64,000 bases of DNA from Cynocephalus volans (taxonomy: Eukaryota; Chordata; Mammalia; Dermoptera; Cynocephalidae). The notes beneath the pieces are model-generated. The model searched no databases and was not told where the DNA came from. It worked only from the letters and a program-made list of their open reading frames with translations. A program made the position numbers and the translations under genes. Positions 1-11,766 of the stretch are shown here, piece by piece (the first letter of the stretch is position 1; each line of letters opens with the position of its first letter). Where the stretch lies: the NCBI RefSeq assembly GCF_027409185.1, contig NC_084464.1:44119095-44183094 (forward strand), read 5' to 3'.

Positions 1-205
1 GGCCTGGTGGTGCTGGGTGACTTTGGGCAAGTTACTTAACCTTTCTTTGACTCAGTTTTCTTATCTGTAAAATAACAACATAGCATATACCTCATAGGGT
101 GGTTGCGAGGATTAAATAAATTAATGAATGTAAGGCACTACTTTGAACAATACCTGGCTCATAGTAGGTGCTAGATAAAAGTGTTTGCTATCATGTTTAC
201 AATTA
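1..205 (+). mobile_element. MIR SINE relic at window start
   Basis: GGGTGACTTTGGGCAAGTTA, CTTAACCTTTCTTTGACTCA, CTTATCTGTAAAATAAC, GGATTAAATAAATTAATG, CTGGCTCATAGTAGGTGCT: full MIR core. Lies in a PPT2 intron. Confidence 0.85.
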
Positions 206-224
206 TTATTATTATTATTATTCC

Positions 225-447
225 TTTAGGCAGCTGGTCACTACAGGGATCAACCCTGGACCTTGGTTTGCTTTTTGGTTTTTTTGGCTGAGACATTTAT
301 TTTCAGCATTAAAGGACTGGTCCGATCATTCTGACCCCCTCTGAATTCCTTTTTCTTTTTTTGGTGGGTGGCCAGTTTGGGTATCAGAACCCTTGACCTT
401 GGTAATAACACCACACTAACCAACTGAGATAACCTGCCAGCCCTGCC
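225..447 (-). mobile_element. tRNA-Ile-like SINE pieces (two fragments)
   Basis: 229-266 and 343-445 both carry the antisense SINE phrases (GGATCAACCCTGGACCTTGG; CCCTTGACCTTGGTAATAAC, CTAACCAACTGAGATAACC). Either two nested insertions or a broken dimer. Confidence 0.65.
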
Positions 448-778
448 TCTGAATTTCAATAGACTAATTTATGGAAAAGTTTCCTGACTTGGAATTACAA
501 AGGGCCCATAGGCAGGGTGGGTCCCTATTCCGGGAACCAACACTTGTGTGTTGACAGGAGAGCTCCTAGCACATTTCCCACTTTGCTTCTTTAGAAAAGC
601 ATAAAAGAGTCAATTAAAATATTAAAAAAACAGCTGATCGAGGTTCTTCCCTGCTATTGCTATTATATTGCTATCTACCTTGACTATTACTGTAGCCTCC
701 TGATTGGTCTTCTATCCTCTGGTCTTGCCTCCCCTTCCTGCTTCTCTGACTATTTTTCTAACTGATGTTTGTACCCAG

Positions 779-3700
779 ACCCCCATCATGATGACTTGTA
801 CCTCAATGCCAGCAGCTTCCTGGCTCTAATTAATGGGGAAAGAGACCATCCCAATGCCACTGGTAAGATGCCAGGTTCCAACCTGGATCCCCTTTTCTGC
901 TTCCCTGACCCCCTGTGTTCCTCTCTGCAACCTGGCCTGACTTAAGCAGCTGACTAAAGCTCTCTTCTTCCCACCCTGTAGCTTGGCGGAAGAACTTTCT
1001 TCGTGTGGGCCACCTGGTGCTGATTGGAGGCCCTGATGATGGTGTTATTACTCCTTGGCAGTCCAGGTAATAAGGGACTGTGTGGCCTGAGATTGGCTGA
1101 AAACACCCCCTTCCCCCCATAGAGCTATGGCTGGGTCTGGAGCTCACAGACCCCTCAAGCCCATTGGCCAGACTGGGTCACAAACCCTTCATACGCAGGT
1201 CTATGACCTAGATAACTGGAAGAAAGGTCCTTGGAGCCTTGGTTGAAGAAGGAGTAGTCTTTATTTCTGCGCACGCACGCACGTATGTCTAGGAGCTAGG
1301 CAGTCCAAAGAGAACTCAGAAACTCAACTGCTACCAGCAAAGTCCAAAGAAAAACTGAACAGCTGCCAGCAAAGTAAACATGCTCTTTTTAGACGTGAGC
1401 TCTCTGCCGGCCCTGAACTGCTGCTCCACACACACAATTTGTTTACAAAGAATGTGCTGCATCACACCCAACCAGACCTGAGGTGAGGGGGCCTGACCAA
1501 GCTATTCTATTTTCCCAACAATCCACCCTTTCAGGGTCCCTCGCCATACAATCTATTCCACGATGTTCCCTTAGCAAGGATAAATGACCATTACATTTAT
1601 ATAACCTGTTGTCTGTTCAATATGCCTTAAGGCTTGTAGTTCTGTCCTTTTAACTATTAGCTGCATATGTCTGGTTGGTAGTCATCATTGGTGTGATTTT
1701 TCCATGGGAATCTTGTAGTCATATTGATGGGAAGTTCTACGCACATTCAGTAGGCCAACACACCGATCACGTGACTCTGGTGCAGTTCCTGCAGCCACAA
1801 CACTATGGGTGAAAAGACAGAAGGGTTATTGGTACCAATAGGGGAAGTTCTCACCCCTCTGGTAAGACACATGCCAGTTTAACATCCTGAAAAAGGATGG
1901 TTGCAGGAATAGGTATCTTACCTGGTTTATGATACCATACTTTATCTGCTAACACTTGGATTTGTAGGTTCTACATGTAATAGTATAGGGGAACTCATAA
2001 TGGGCCATAATAATACAAATGTGCCCTTTAGAATAGAGTGCTTATCTGTTCCAGGCCATGTTACCTTTACTTGAGGAGGCCAGGTACTTGTCACCCAAGG
2101 TGAAACTTGCAAGCCTTCCTCTAATCCTTTTCCCCAAGGCTGTATTAGACTTACCCAGCGTGTATGGGGGCTTTTATTCCCCAAGGCCATTCCCATTGTA
2201 CTGTCTGTTCCTGTTGCAAACAGGTTGGGGCCGGTAAGAGAATATTTCCATTCTTGCCATATCCTGCCAACTACACCAATTGTAGAACCTAGGGCTGGGT
2301 CTGGAGCTCACAGACCCCTCAAGCCTGTTGTCCAGACTGGGTCACAAACCTTTCACATGCAGGTCTATGAGCTAGGCAACTGGAAGAAAGGTCCTTGGAG
2401 CCTTGGTTGAAGAAAGAGTGGTGTTTATTAACACGCACTTGGTTGAAGAAAGTGGTGTTTTTACACACACACGCGCGCGCGCACGCACACGAGTCTAGGT
2501 GCTAGGCAGTCCAAAGAGTTACTCTGAAACTCAACTGCTATCAGTGAAGTCCAAAGAAAAACTGAGTGGCTGCCAGCAAAGTAAACATGCTCTCTTTTTA
2601 GTTTTGTTGCTATTCTTGTGTGCTGGAGAGTTGTGTGAAGCAGTGGCCCTGAACTGCTGGCCGGCAGAAAGCTTGCATCTAAAAAGAGAGCATGTTTACT
2701 TTGCTGGCAGCTGCTCCCATCCTGCATTCATCCTGTCACTCAAGACTGAAACTTGGGAGTCATACCCCAGTCCCTTGTGTCTAGCCAGTCACTAAGTCCT
2801 GCTGACTGTACTACCTCTTCATCCCTACCACCACTCCCCCTGACTAAAAACTTTTAATTTTGAAACAATTACAGATTCATAGGAAGTTGCAAAGATAGAA
2901 AAGGGAGGTCTTGTGTACCCTTCACTCAATTTCCCCCAGTGGTTGCACCCTGCATAACTATAACACAATATCAAAACCAGGAAAATGACATTGGGACAAT
3001 GTGTGTGTGTAGTTCCATGCCATTTTATCACATTTCCTACCACCTCTACTTACCTAGACTATTGTAACAGCCTCCAGCCTTGTTCCTCCCTCTTATTCCT
3101 CTGGAACTATGGAACTACATACCTGTCTCTGTTACAGGTGTTCATGAGTGATCTGAAATGTCACCTGAGCTGCTTTAGTCACTCAAATATTTTTGAGCAC
3201 TATGGGTCCAGGCACTGTTCTGGGCCCTGGAGATGCAGTGGTAAATAAAAGAGAAGTTCCTGGTGTTAGGTAGCTTACATTCTAGTTGGGGAGACAGATA
3301 ATAAATGTAAATATATATGTCAGGTGATGATAAAACAAGGCAGGGGGAAGGATTAGATGATGACTGTGGCTTGTTTTGTATTTTATTTTTCTGGCAGCTA
3401 GCCAGTACAGGGATCAAACCCTGGACCTTGGTGTTATCAGCACCATGCTCTAACCAAATGAGCTAACCAGCCAGCTCTGGGGCCTGTTTTAAATAGTGGC
3501 AAGTTCTCCTGGGAGAGTTGACATTTGAACAGAGGTTGAAGGAAGTGAAGGAGGGAGTTGCCCAGGGTGGAGTAGTACCTGCAGAGGCCCTGGGGCATGC
3601 ATGAGGAATAAGGAAGCCAGTGTGGCTAGAGCACCAGGAGCTTGGGAGAGGGTGAGAAGGTAAAAGACGTAGCAGGGGACCAGTTAAATGACATCAAGCC

Positions 3701-6422
3701 TTTGTTGGCCAAAGAAGGCCCTTGATTTTCTTTTTCTTTCCTTTTTTTTGGGGGGGGGGTGTGGAGGGGGCAGCTGGCAGGAATGGGGATCTGAATCCTT
3801 GGCATTGGTGTTAACTCTAACCGAGTTAACTGGCCAGCCCTCTTTTTCTTTTTTATGATGATAAAATATACATAACATAAAAATTCCCATTTTAACCACT
3901 GTGAGTGTACAGTCTGTGGCTTTAAGTACATTCACATTGTTGTGCGACCACCACCAGCATCCATCTCCAGAACTTTTTTTTTTTCTCCAAACTGAAACTC
4001 TGTACCCATTGAGCAGGAACTCCTCATACCCTCTTTTCCCCCAGTCCCTGGCAATGAGGCCCTTTGATTTTTTTATTGAGTGAGACAGGAAGGCACTGGA
4101 GGGTTTTGAGTGAAGGAGTGACAACCCTCTCTATGTTGTAATAGTAAAATGGTAAGGGATGGGTTTTATATACATTATCACAATTCACATCTACAACAAC
4201 CCTATGAATGATAGTAATAGCTTATGGTTATATAGGATTTTTATACCCCAAGTCACTATTTTAAGTTTTCATGTATTAGCACATTTATTTAATCCTCACA
4301 AGAACCCTATGGGGTAATTACTATTATCTTCATTTGTCATATAAGGAAGATTAGATGCAAAATGATTAAATAACTTTCCTACATTCATAGGAGTTAGTAA
4401 GTGGGGAGATCAGGCTATCTGGCTCTTTACCACAATGTTTTAATTTCTCTCTGTGAAGGAGGTATTCTCATATAGGATAATAAGTAACATCTCAACCACA
4501 CACAGTGGGGAATGTGGCAGAGCTGGGGCTCACGTCCAGACCTATGTGCCCCTATTGCTTTCCTACACCTCCTGAAATCCAGCCCCTCAACATGGCCTCT
4601 AGGCCTCCAACCTATCTCCCCCACATGCCCAGCTGTGCCTCACCTCTATGCCTTTGCTCTGCTGTCCTTTGCTTGGGACAGCCTTCTCCAGGATCATTGC
4701 CGGGAAACCTTTGTTGATGCTCTAAAACTAGGATAGTGGCCTCTCCTCTTTGCTCCCACAGTCCATTGGACTTAACACTGTTAGCATTTCTTCAGTTATT
4801 CAGGGCCAGTGTCCACTCAGTGCCCATGCCAGTTAAATATTCCTTTTTTTTTTTTTTTGGTGGCTGGCCTGTAGGGGTATCCGAACCGAAGACCTTGGTG
4901 TTATGAGGCTATGCTCTAACCAACTGAGCTAACTGGCCAGCCCAGTTACATATTCTTCAAGTAAAAAATTTTTTTTTTTTTTCGGCTTTTTCGCGACCGG
5001 CACTCAGCCAGTGAGTGCACCGGCCATCCCTATATAGGATCCGAACCCGCGGCGGGAGCGTCGCTGCGCTCCCAGCGCGGCACTCTCCCGAGTGCGCCAC
5101 GGGCTCGGCCCAAGTAAAAAATTTTAAGACCTTTTTATTTTGAAAGAATTTCATAATTAAGAAAAGTTACCAAAATAGTACAAAGCATTCTTGTAAATTC
5201 CTCACTTAGATTGCCTAAATCTAAAATGTAAACCATGTTTACATTAAAATCCTTTTTCTGTCTCCCTAAATATATATATATTTACATATGTTAATATTAT
5301 ATATATATTAATTATTTAAACATATATTACTTTTTTGATGTGAATAAAACCTTTGAGAATGGGTTGTAGACCTGATGTCTCTTTACCCCTAGAAATACTA
5401 CAGTGTGTATTTCCTATAAACAGGACAATCTTTACATATATACAATATAATTCTCAAAATCAGGAAATTAACATTGATACAGTACTCTTATTCACATTGT
5501 TCCAATTGTCCATATAGGAAAAAAAAAGTCTAGTGCATAATGCAACCCAGTATCATGTGTTGCATTTAGTTGTCATGTCTCCTTAGTTCCTTTTAATGTG
5601 CAGTAGTTTCTCAGTCTTTGTCCTTGACATTATTTATTTATTTATTTATTATTTTTTATTCCAGCTGGCCAGTATGGGGATCAAACCCTAGACCTATGTG
5701 TTATCAGCACCATGCTCTGACTGAGCTAACTGGCCAACCCCATGACATTGATATTTTTGAGGCATATGGACCTGCTACTTTGTAGAATATCCCTCCATTT
5801 GGGTTTGTTGGATATTTCCTCGCGACTAGATCCAAGTTAAGCATTTTTGACCGGAATTCTACAAAAGTGATGCTGTAGCCTCAGTGTATCACGTCATGAG
5901 GTACATGACATCCAGAGTGTCCTCCCTGCTGCCTGTCTCCCCAACAGGTGTGATTCCCTGAAGGACCACAGCCCACCTTGGTTTTTCTCCATCTCTTCTG
6001 ATAACCTTCCCCAAATCTCTTTGTAGCTTTTTTGGTTTCTATGATGCAAATGAGACGGTCTTGGAGATGGAGGAGCAGCTGGTGAGTCCTCTGGATTACT
6101 TCCCCTCTCTTCATCCACGAGCCCACCTCATTCTGGAGCCCTCCCTGCCACTGACCCCCAAGCTGAAGGGTTCACCTTGTGGGGAGGGGAAGAGGGCCCA
6201 GGACACCAGCAGTAATTCACTTTGTTTCTCCTTGTGTCTTTTCTTCCATGCTTCTGTGCCCCTTCGCCCACCTGGAAGGTTTATCTGCGGGATTCTTTTG
6301 GGTTAAAGACTCTTTTGTCTCGGGGGGCCATAGTGAGGTGTCCAATGGCTGGGATCTCCCACACGGCCTGGCACTCCAACCGCACGCTGTATGAGACCTG
6401 CATTGAACCTTGGCTTTCCTGA
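779..6422 (+). CDS. PPT2: PPT2, lysosomal thioesterase, last four coding exons (5' part outside window)
   Basis: Coding exons are 779-862, 982-1066, 6027-6081 and 6279-6422, each with AG/GT borders; the stop TGA is at 6420-6422. They encode about the last 122 residues of the roughly 302-residue palmitoyl-protein thioesterase 2, a lysosomal alpha/beta hydrolase that cleaves acyl-CoA and similar thioesters. Seen in the sequence: the acid residue of the catalytic triad in [11 protein letters not shown], the catalytic histidine in [10 protein letters not shown], and N-glycosylation sequons NASS, NATA, NETV and NRTL. The nucleophile serine exon lies upstream of the window. The intron 1067-6026 holds an endogenous retrovirus, L2 and L1 relics and several SINEs. 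EGFL8 follows on the same strand; read-through PPT2-EGFL8 transcripts are known in human. The product assignment is firm; only the start is missing. Confidence 0.96.
1128..1520 (-). mobile_element. Endogenous retrovirus LTR (3' LTR in minus sense)
   Basis: The first copy of an about 390-bp repeat whose second copy is at 2292-2711. On the minus strand it starts TGTTGGGAAAATAGAATAGC directly after a purine-rich tract and ends CCAGACCCAGCCA, i.e. TG...CA termini. It is the intact LTR of the pair. Confidence 0.8.
1521..2291 (-). mobile_element. ERV internal remnant between two LTRs
   Basis: About 770 bp between the paired LTRs; far too short for a full provirus. A purine-rich tract lies next to the 3' LTR (1521-1534). 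One 84-codon minus-strand frame (2196-1942) is the only open stretch and cannot be assigned to gag, pol or env with confidence; an env-like origin is possible because it lies near the 3' LTR. Internally deleted and non-functional. Confidence 0.65.
2461..2490. repeat. Alternating purine-pyrimidine (CA/CG)n run
   Basis: Thirty bases of strictly alternating CA and CG steps inside the ERV LTR, with Z-DNA potential. Confidence 0.85.
2569..2711. repeat. 33-bp perfect inverted repeat with 77-bp spacer
   Basis: Arms 2569-2601 and 2679-2711 are exact reverse complements over 33 bases (arm begins GCTGCCAGCAAAGTAAAC). It lies in the rearranged LTR and could fold into a long hairpin. Confidence 0.95.
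2712..3110 (-). mobile_element. L2 LINE fragment split by an L1M piece
   Basis: 2712-2825 (GAAACTTGGGAGTCATACCC, GCCAGTCACTAAGTCCTGCT) and 3025-3110 (CTAGACTATTGTAACAGCCT) are neighbouring antisense L2 segments. 2832-3005 between them is antisense L1M 3' sequence (TTAATTTTGAAACAATTACA). Confidence 0.65.
3175..3320. mobile_element. L2 fragment
   Basis: GGCACTGTTCTGGGCCCTGG, AGATGCAGTGGTAAATAAAA, TAGCTTACATTCTAGTTGG: the classic L2 3' phrase. More L2-like sequence continues at 3485-3720 beyond a SINE. Confidence 0.7.
3375..3478 (-). mobile_element. tRNA-Ile-like SINE monomer
   Basis: Antisense: AGCCAGTACAGGGATCAAAC, CCTTGGTGTTATCAGCACCA, GAGCTAACCAGCCAGC, preceded by a T-rich tail. Confidence 0.8.
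3738..3841 (-). mobile_element. tRNA-Ile-like SINE monomer
   Basis: Antisense: T/G-run tail, CAGCTGGCAGGAATGGGGAT, GAGTTAACTGGCCAGCCC. Confidence 0.7.
4150..4440 (-). mobile_element. MIR/MIR3-type SINE relics
   Basis: ATCCTCACAAGAACCCTATG, GGGTAATTACTATTATCTTC and TAAATAACTTTCCTACATTC follow the antisense MIR core; a similar partial run at 4150-4230 precedes it. Confidence 0.6.
4842..4942 (-). mobile_element. tRNA-Ile-like SINE monomer with near target duplication
   Basis: T-run tail at 4842-4858, then TATCCGAACCGAAGACCTTGG and GAGCTAACTGGCCAGCC. Flanked by CAGTTAAATATTCCT (about 4830-4844) and CAGTTACATATTCTT (4943-4957), a slightly decayed duplication. Confidence 0.82.
4973..5110 (-). mobile_element. 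GC-rich dimeric tRNA-derived SINE, second subfamily
   Basis: On the minus strand two tRNA-like halves: one with GGCGCACTCGGGAGAGTGC and CGCGGGTTCGGATCCTATAT, the other with GTGCACTCACTGGCTGAGTG, ending in CGAAAAAGCCG and an A-run. Flanked by CAAGTAAAAAATTTT at 4958-4972 and 5111-5125. It is inserted right beside the older monomer at 4842-4942. Confidence 0.85.
5110..5620 (-). mobile_element. Old L1M LINE 3' fragment, antisense
   Basis: TTTTATTTTGAAAGAATTTC, CAAGGAAATTAACATTG-like and GTCATGTCTCCTTAGTTCC-like phrases also occur in the elements at 2832 and 58110. Includes a (TA)n patch at about 5270-5310. Confidence 0.6.
5630..5742 (-). mobile_element. tRNA-Ile-like SINE monomer
   Basis: TTTA-repeat tail (5630-5660), then GCTGGCCAGTATGGGGATCA and GAGCTAACTGGCCAACCC. 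Confidence 0.82.
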
Positions 6423-7118
6423 GGACATCCTCAGGGGTCCCCAGGAGCACTCCAGCCCAGAGACCAAGTGGTGGCCTTGGAAAGCAGATGTCACGTTCTG
6501 GTGTGCCTGTGACCACCTCATTGCTCCCACACTGCCCCCCACCAACCAGGGCTCTCAGAACCCTCCTCCTGTGTTCCTCTGTGAATGACAAGTCCTGGTC
6601 TCCCCTACCTCATGTCCTCTTGTTTGGGGGATTGCTCCATGCTCTCTCTCTTTTTTCCAAGGCTGAGGCTGGGAAATGAGAAACCAGGTTTTTAACTTGT
6701 GGCTGCTCGTGCTGCTGCTGTTCCTCTGTATCTGGCTCTACAGGAGGAGAACTCAGCCCCTGCCCACCATAGGGGTCTCCTTCCAGGCCACTCAGGACAT
6801 TTTTAGCTTCTGTTCTTCTCATGTTCCCTTTTTTTCTCTGAACTCCCCTGTTGTCAGCTCTCCCAACCCCCAAGAGGGACTACCCATGGGGGTGGGCTTC
6901 TGAGGCTCCCCTGTGGGGACAGTTCTGTTCTTGAAGTGTCAGTGTTGGGGAATATCTGTGGCCTGTGAGGCCCATCTCAGGTTTGGGGATCCCCCAGTCC
7001 CTATGATCAGTGTTGGGGTACCCCCTGGGAGCCTAGTTTGAGGCCCCAGCCCCTCTTAACTACTCTTGAATGGGTGTTACCCTGTGTTTATGGAAATAAA
7101 GTTCCATTTCCTCAGTGT
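6423..7118 (+). other. PPT2: PPT2 3' untranslated region with poly(A) signal
   Basis: About 0.7 kb without a convincing reading frame follows the PPT2 stop. A canonical AATAAA lies at 7095-7100, followed by T/G-rich sequence, so cleavage is expected near 7115. The end is inferred from the signal. Confidence 0.75.
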
Positions 7119-10450
<3,332 letters not shown>

Positions 10451-10780
10451 GGAGCAAACGCAGAGCCCCTGCCCCCTAATTTATACAGAAACTGGACCCA
10501 CTAATCCTCTGGGATTGGCTGACTGGAAGTTGCAGATAAGGCTATCAGCCACCAGGGAGCAATGAGCAATGGACACTTCAGAGAGCTGAAGAAAGGAGGA
10601 AAGCGGCTTGGCCCACCCCTGAGTCATCTGGCTGGGGGTAGGTTGCCTGGGCTAGGATTCCTTCTTCAACTCCTTAAAAAATGCAACCAGCAAGCACCCA
10701 GATCTCTCTCTCTCTCTCTCTTTATTCTCGGTTTCTTGCTGTTATCCAGATAATTAATAAAAACCAACCAACCACACAAA
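10451..10780 (+). other. EGFL8: EGFL8 3' UTR; converges on AGPAT1
   Basis: Short 3' UTR with AATAAA at 10756-10761. A (CT)n run lies at about 10703-10721. On the opposite strand AATAAA (complement at 10721-10726) and ATTAAA (complement at 10861-10866) can serve AGPAT1, so the two transcripts end tail to tail and may overlap. Confidence 0.7.
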
Positions 10781-11766
10781 ACTGGGTCCCACCCTCTTCT
10801 TTTGTTCCCAGCCTACCTCTCCAATTGTGGGAACAGGTCTGGAGTGGGAGGCAGGGAGCGTTTAATGCCACCAGGAGGAAATGAAAACTGGCTCAGAGAG
10901 GGGGAAGCCTCAAATGAGAAATAAATTAAAAGCCCTCCTATCCCCTCCAGCCAGGATTCAGTTTCTTTCCCCAACTCCCCAGGGGGAAGTGAGTGCAGCA
11001 CCTGAGGTCTGCCTCTTCCCCTTGCATCTGGTTAGAATGGTACAGCGGGGCTGCAGGGGGCTGGGTGGGGCCAGGACCACTGAAGAACTGTACCATGGGG
11101 ACAGGGGGAAGCAGAAATGTGGAGACCAAACTGGCATCCAGGAGTACGTGTGACCCTGGGCATCTGGCAAGTGCAGGGATGAGACCTCTGAATTAGAAGA
11201 GTCTAGCCCCCACTGACAGGAGCCTCCACTGGAAGGGAGGGTGGAGGTGCTGTGGAAAGTCCCCAGGATGAGCTCGGGAGGAGTATTCCAACTATCAGCT
11301 TCCAGCCACAAGGTGAGGAGTCCTCCTTGGAAATGGATGAGTCCACTGAATGCATAGACTGCGGGTAGGGGGAAGAACTGTTCCATAGAATGGATGAGTC
11401 CATAGCCAATGTGGAGTGGAGAGAAATAGAAAACCACAGAGGAAGAAGAGTCCACTGGGATGGGATGGAATGTTCCCCACCCTTGTGTAGGCTGAGCCAC
11501 TCAAGATGAGGGGAAGACAACTGTCCCACAGACAAGATGGCAAGGGTGGGGACCAGAGTGGAGACTGCACGGAGGCAAGAGAGTCCATGGTGGGGCAGGG
11601 ACGGGGCAGGGAATGGTGCTGTATCCACATTCACTTCAGAAGTTGAAGATTCCAAAGAGGAGAATAAGTGGGGAGAGGGGAAACAAGGAAGAGGGCTTGA
11701 CCCTGCTTCAGGGCCCATTAGGTTGGCAGGTGTGGGGAGGAAGATGGAGATAGATGGGAGGGGAGC
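10700..11766 (-). other. AGPAT1: AGPAT1 3' untranslated region
   Basis: About 0.9-1.05 kb downstream of the AGPAT1 stop, with no conserved coding frame although long chance frames run through it. Its end is set by whichever minus-strand poly(A) signal is used: ATTAAA at 10866-10861 or canonical AATAAA at 10726-10721. Confidence 0.65.
10703..10721. repeat. (CT)n tract between convergent poly(A) signals
   Basis: Nine to ten CT units directly abutting TTTATT (minus AATAAA) and 35 bp upstream of the EGFL8 AATAAA. Confidence 0.9.

Larger units (their letters stand above)
2292..2711 (-). mobile_element. Endogenous retrovirus LTR (5' LTR in minus sense), rearranged
   Basis: The second copy of the repeat at 1128-1520 (shared GGCTGGGTCTGGAGCTCACA, GGCAACTGGAAGAAAGGTCC, CAAAGTCCAAAGAAAAACTG). 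It differs by a short tandem duplication near 2404-2465, an alternating CA/CG run, and an inverted duplication (2569-2601 against 2679-2711). The TG end of copy one is not found here, so this LTR is truncated. Confidence 0.75.

Noticed and set aside
1942-2196. Small minus-strand gene between the LTRs
   Set aside because: Only 84 codons, inside an internally deleted provirus; kept as ERV internal remnant rather than a gene.
10958-11718. 170-180-codon minus-strand frames
   Set aside because: Fall in the AGPAT1 3' UTR; no conserved family and atypical composition for coding sequence.
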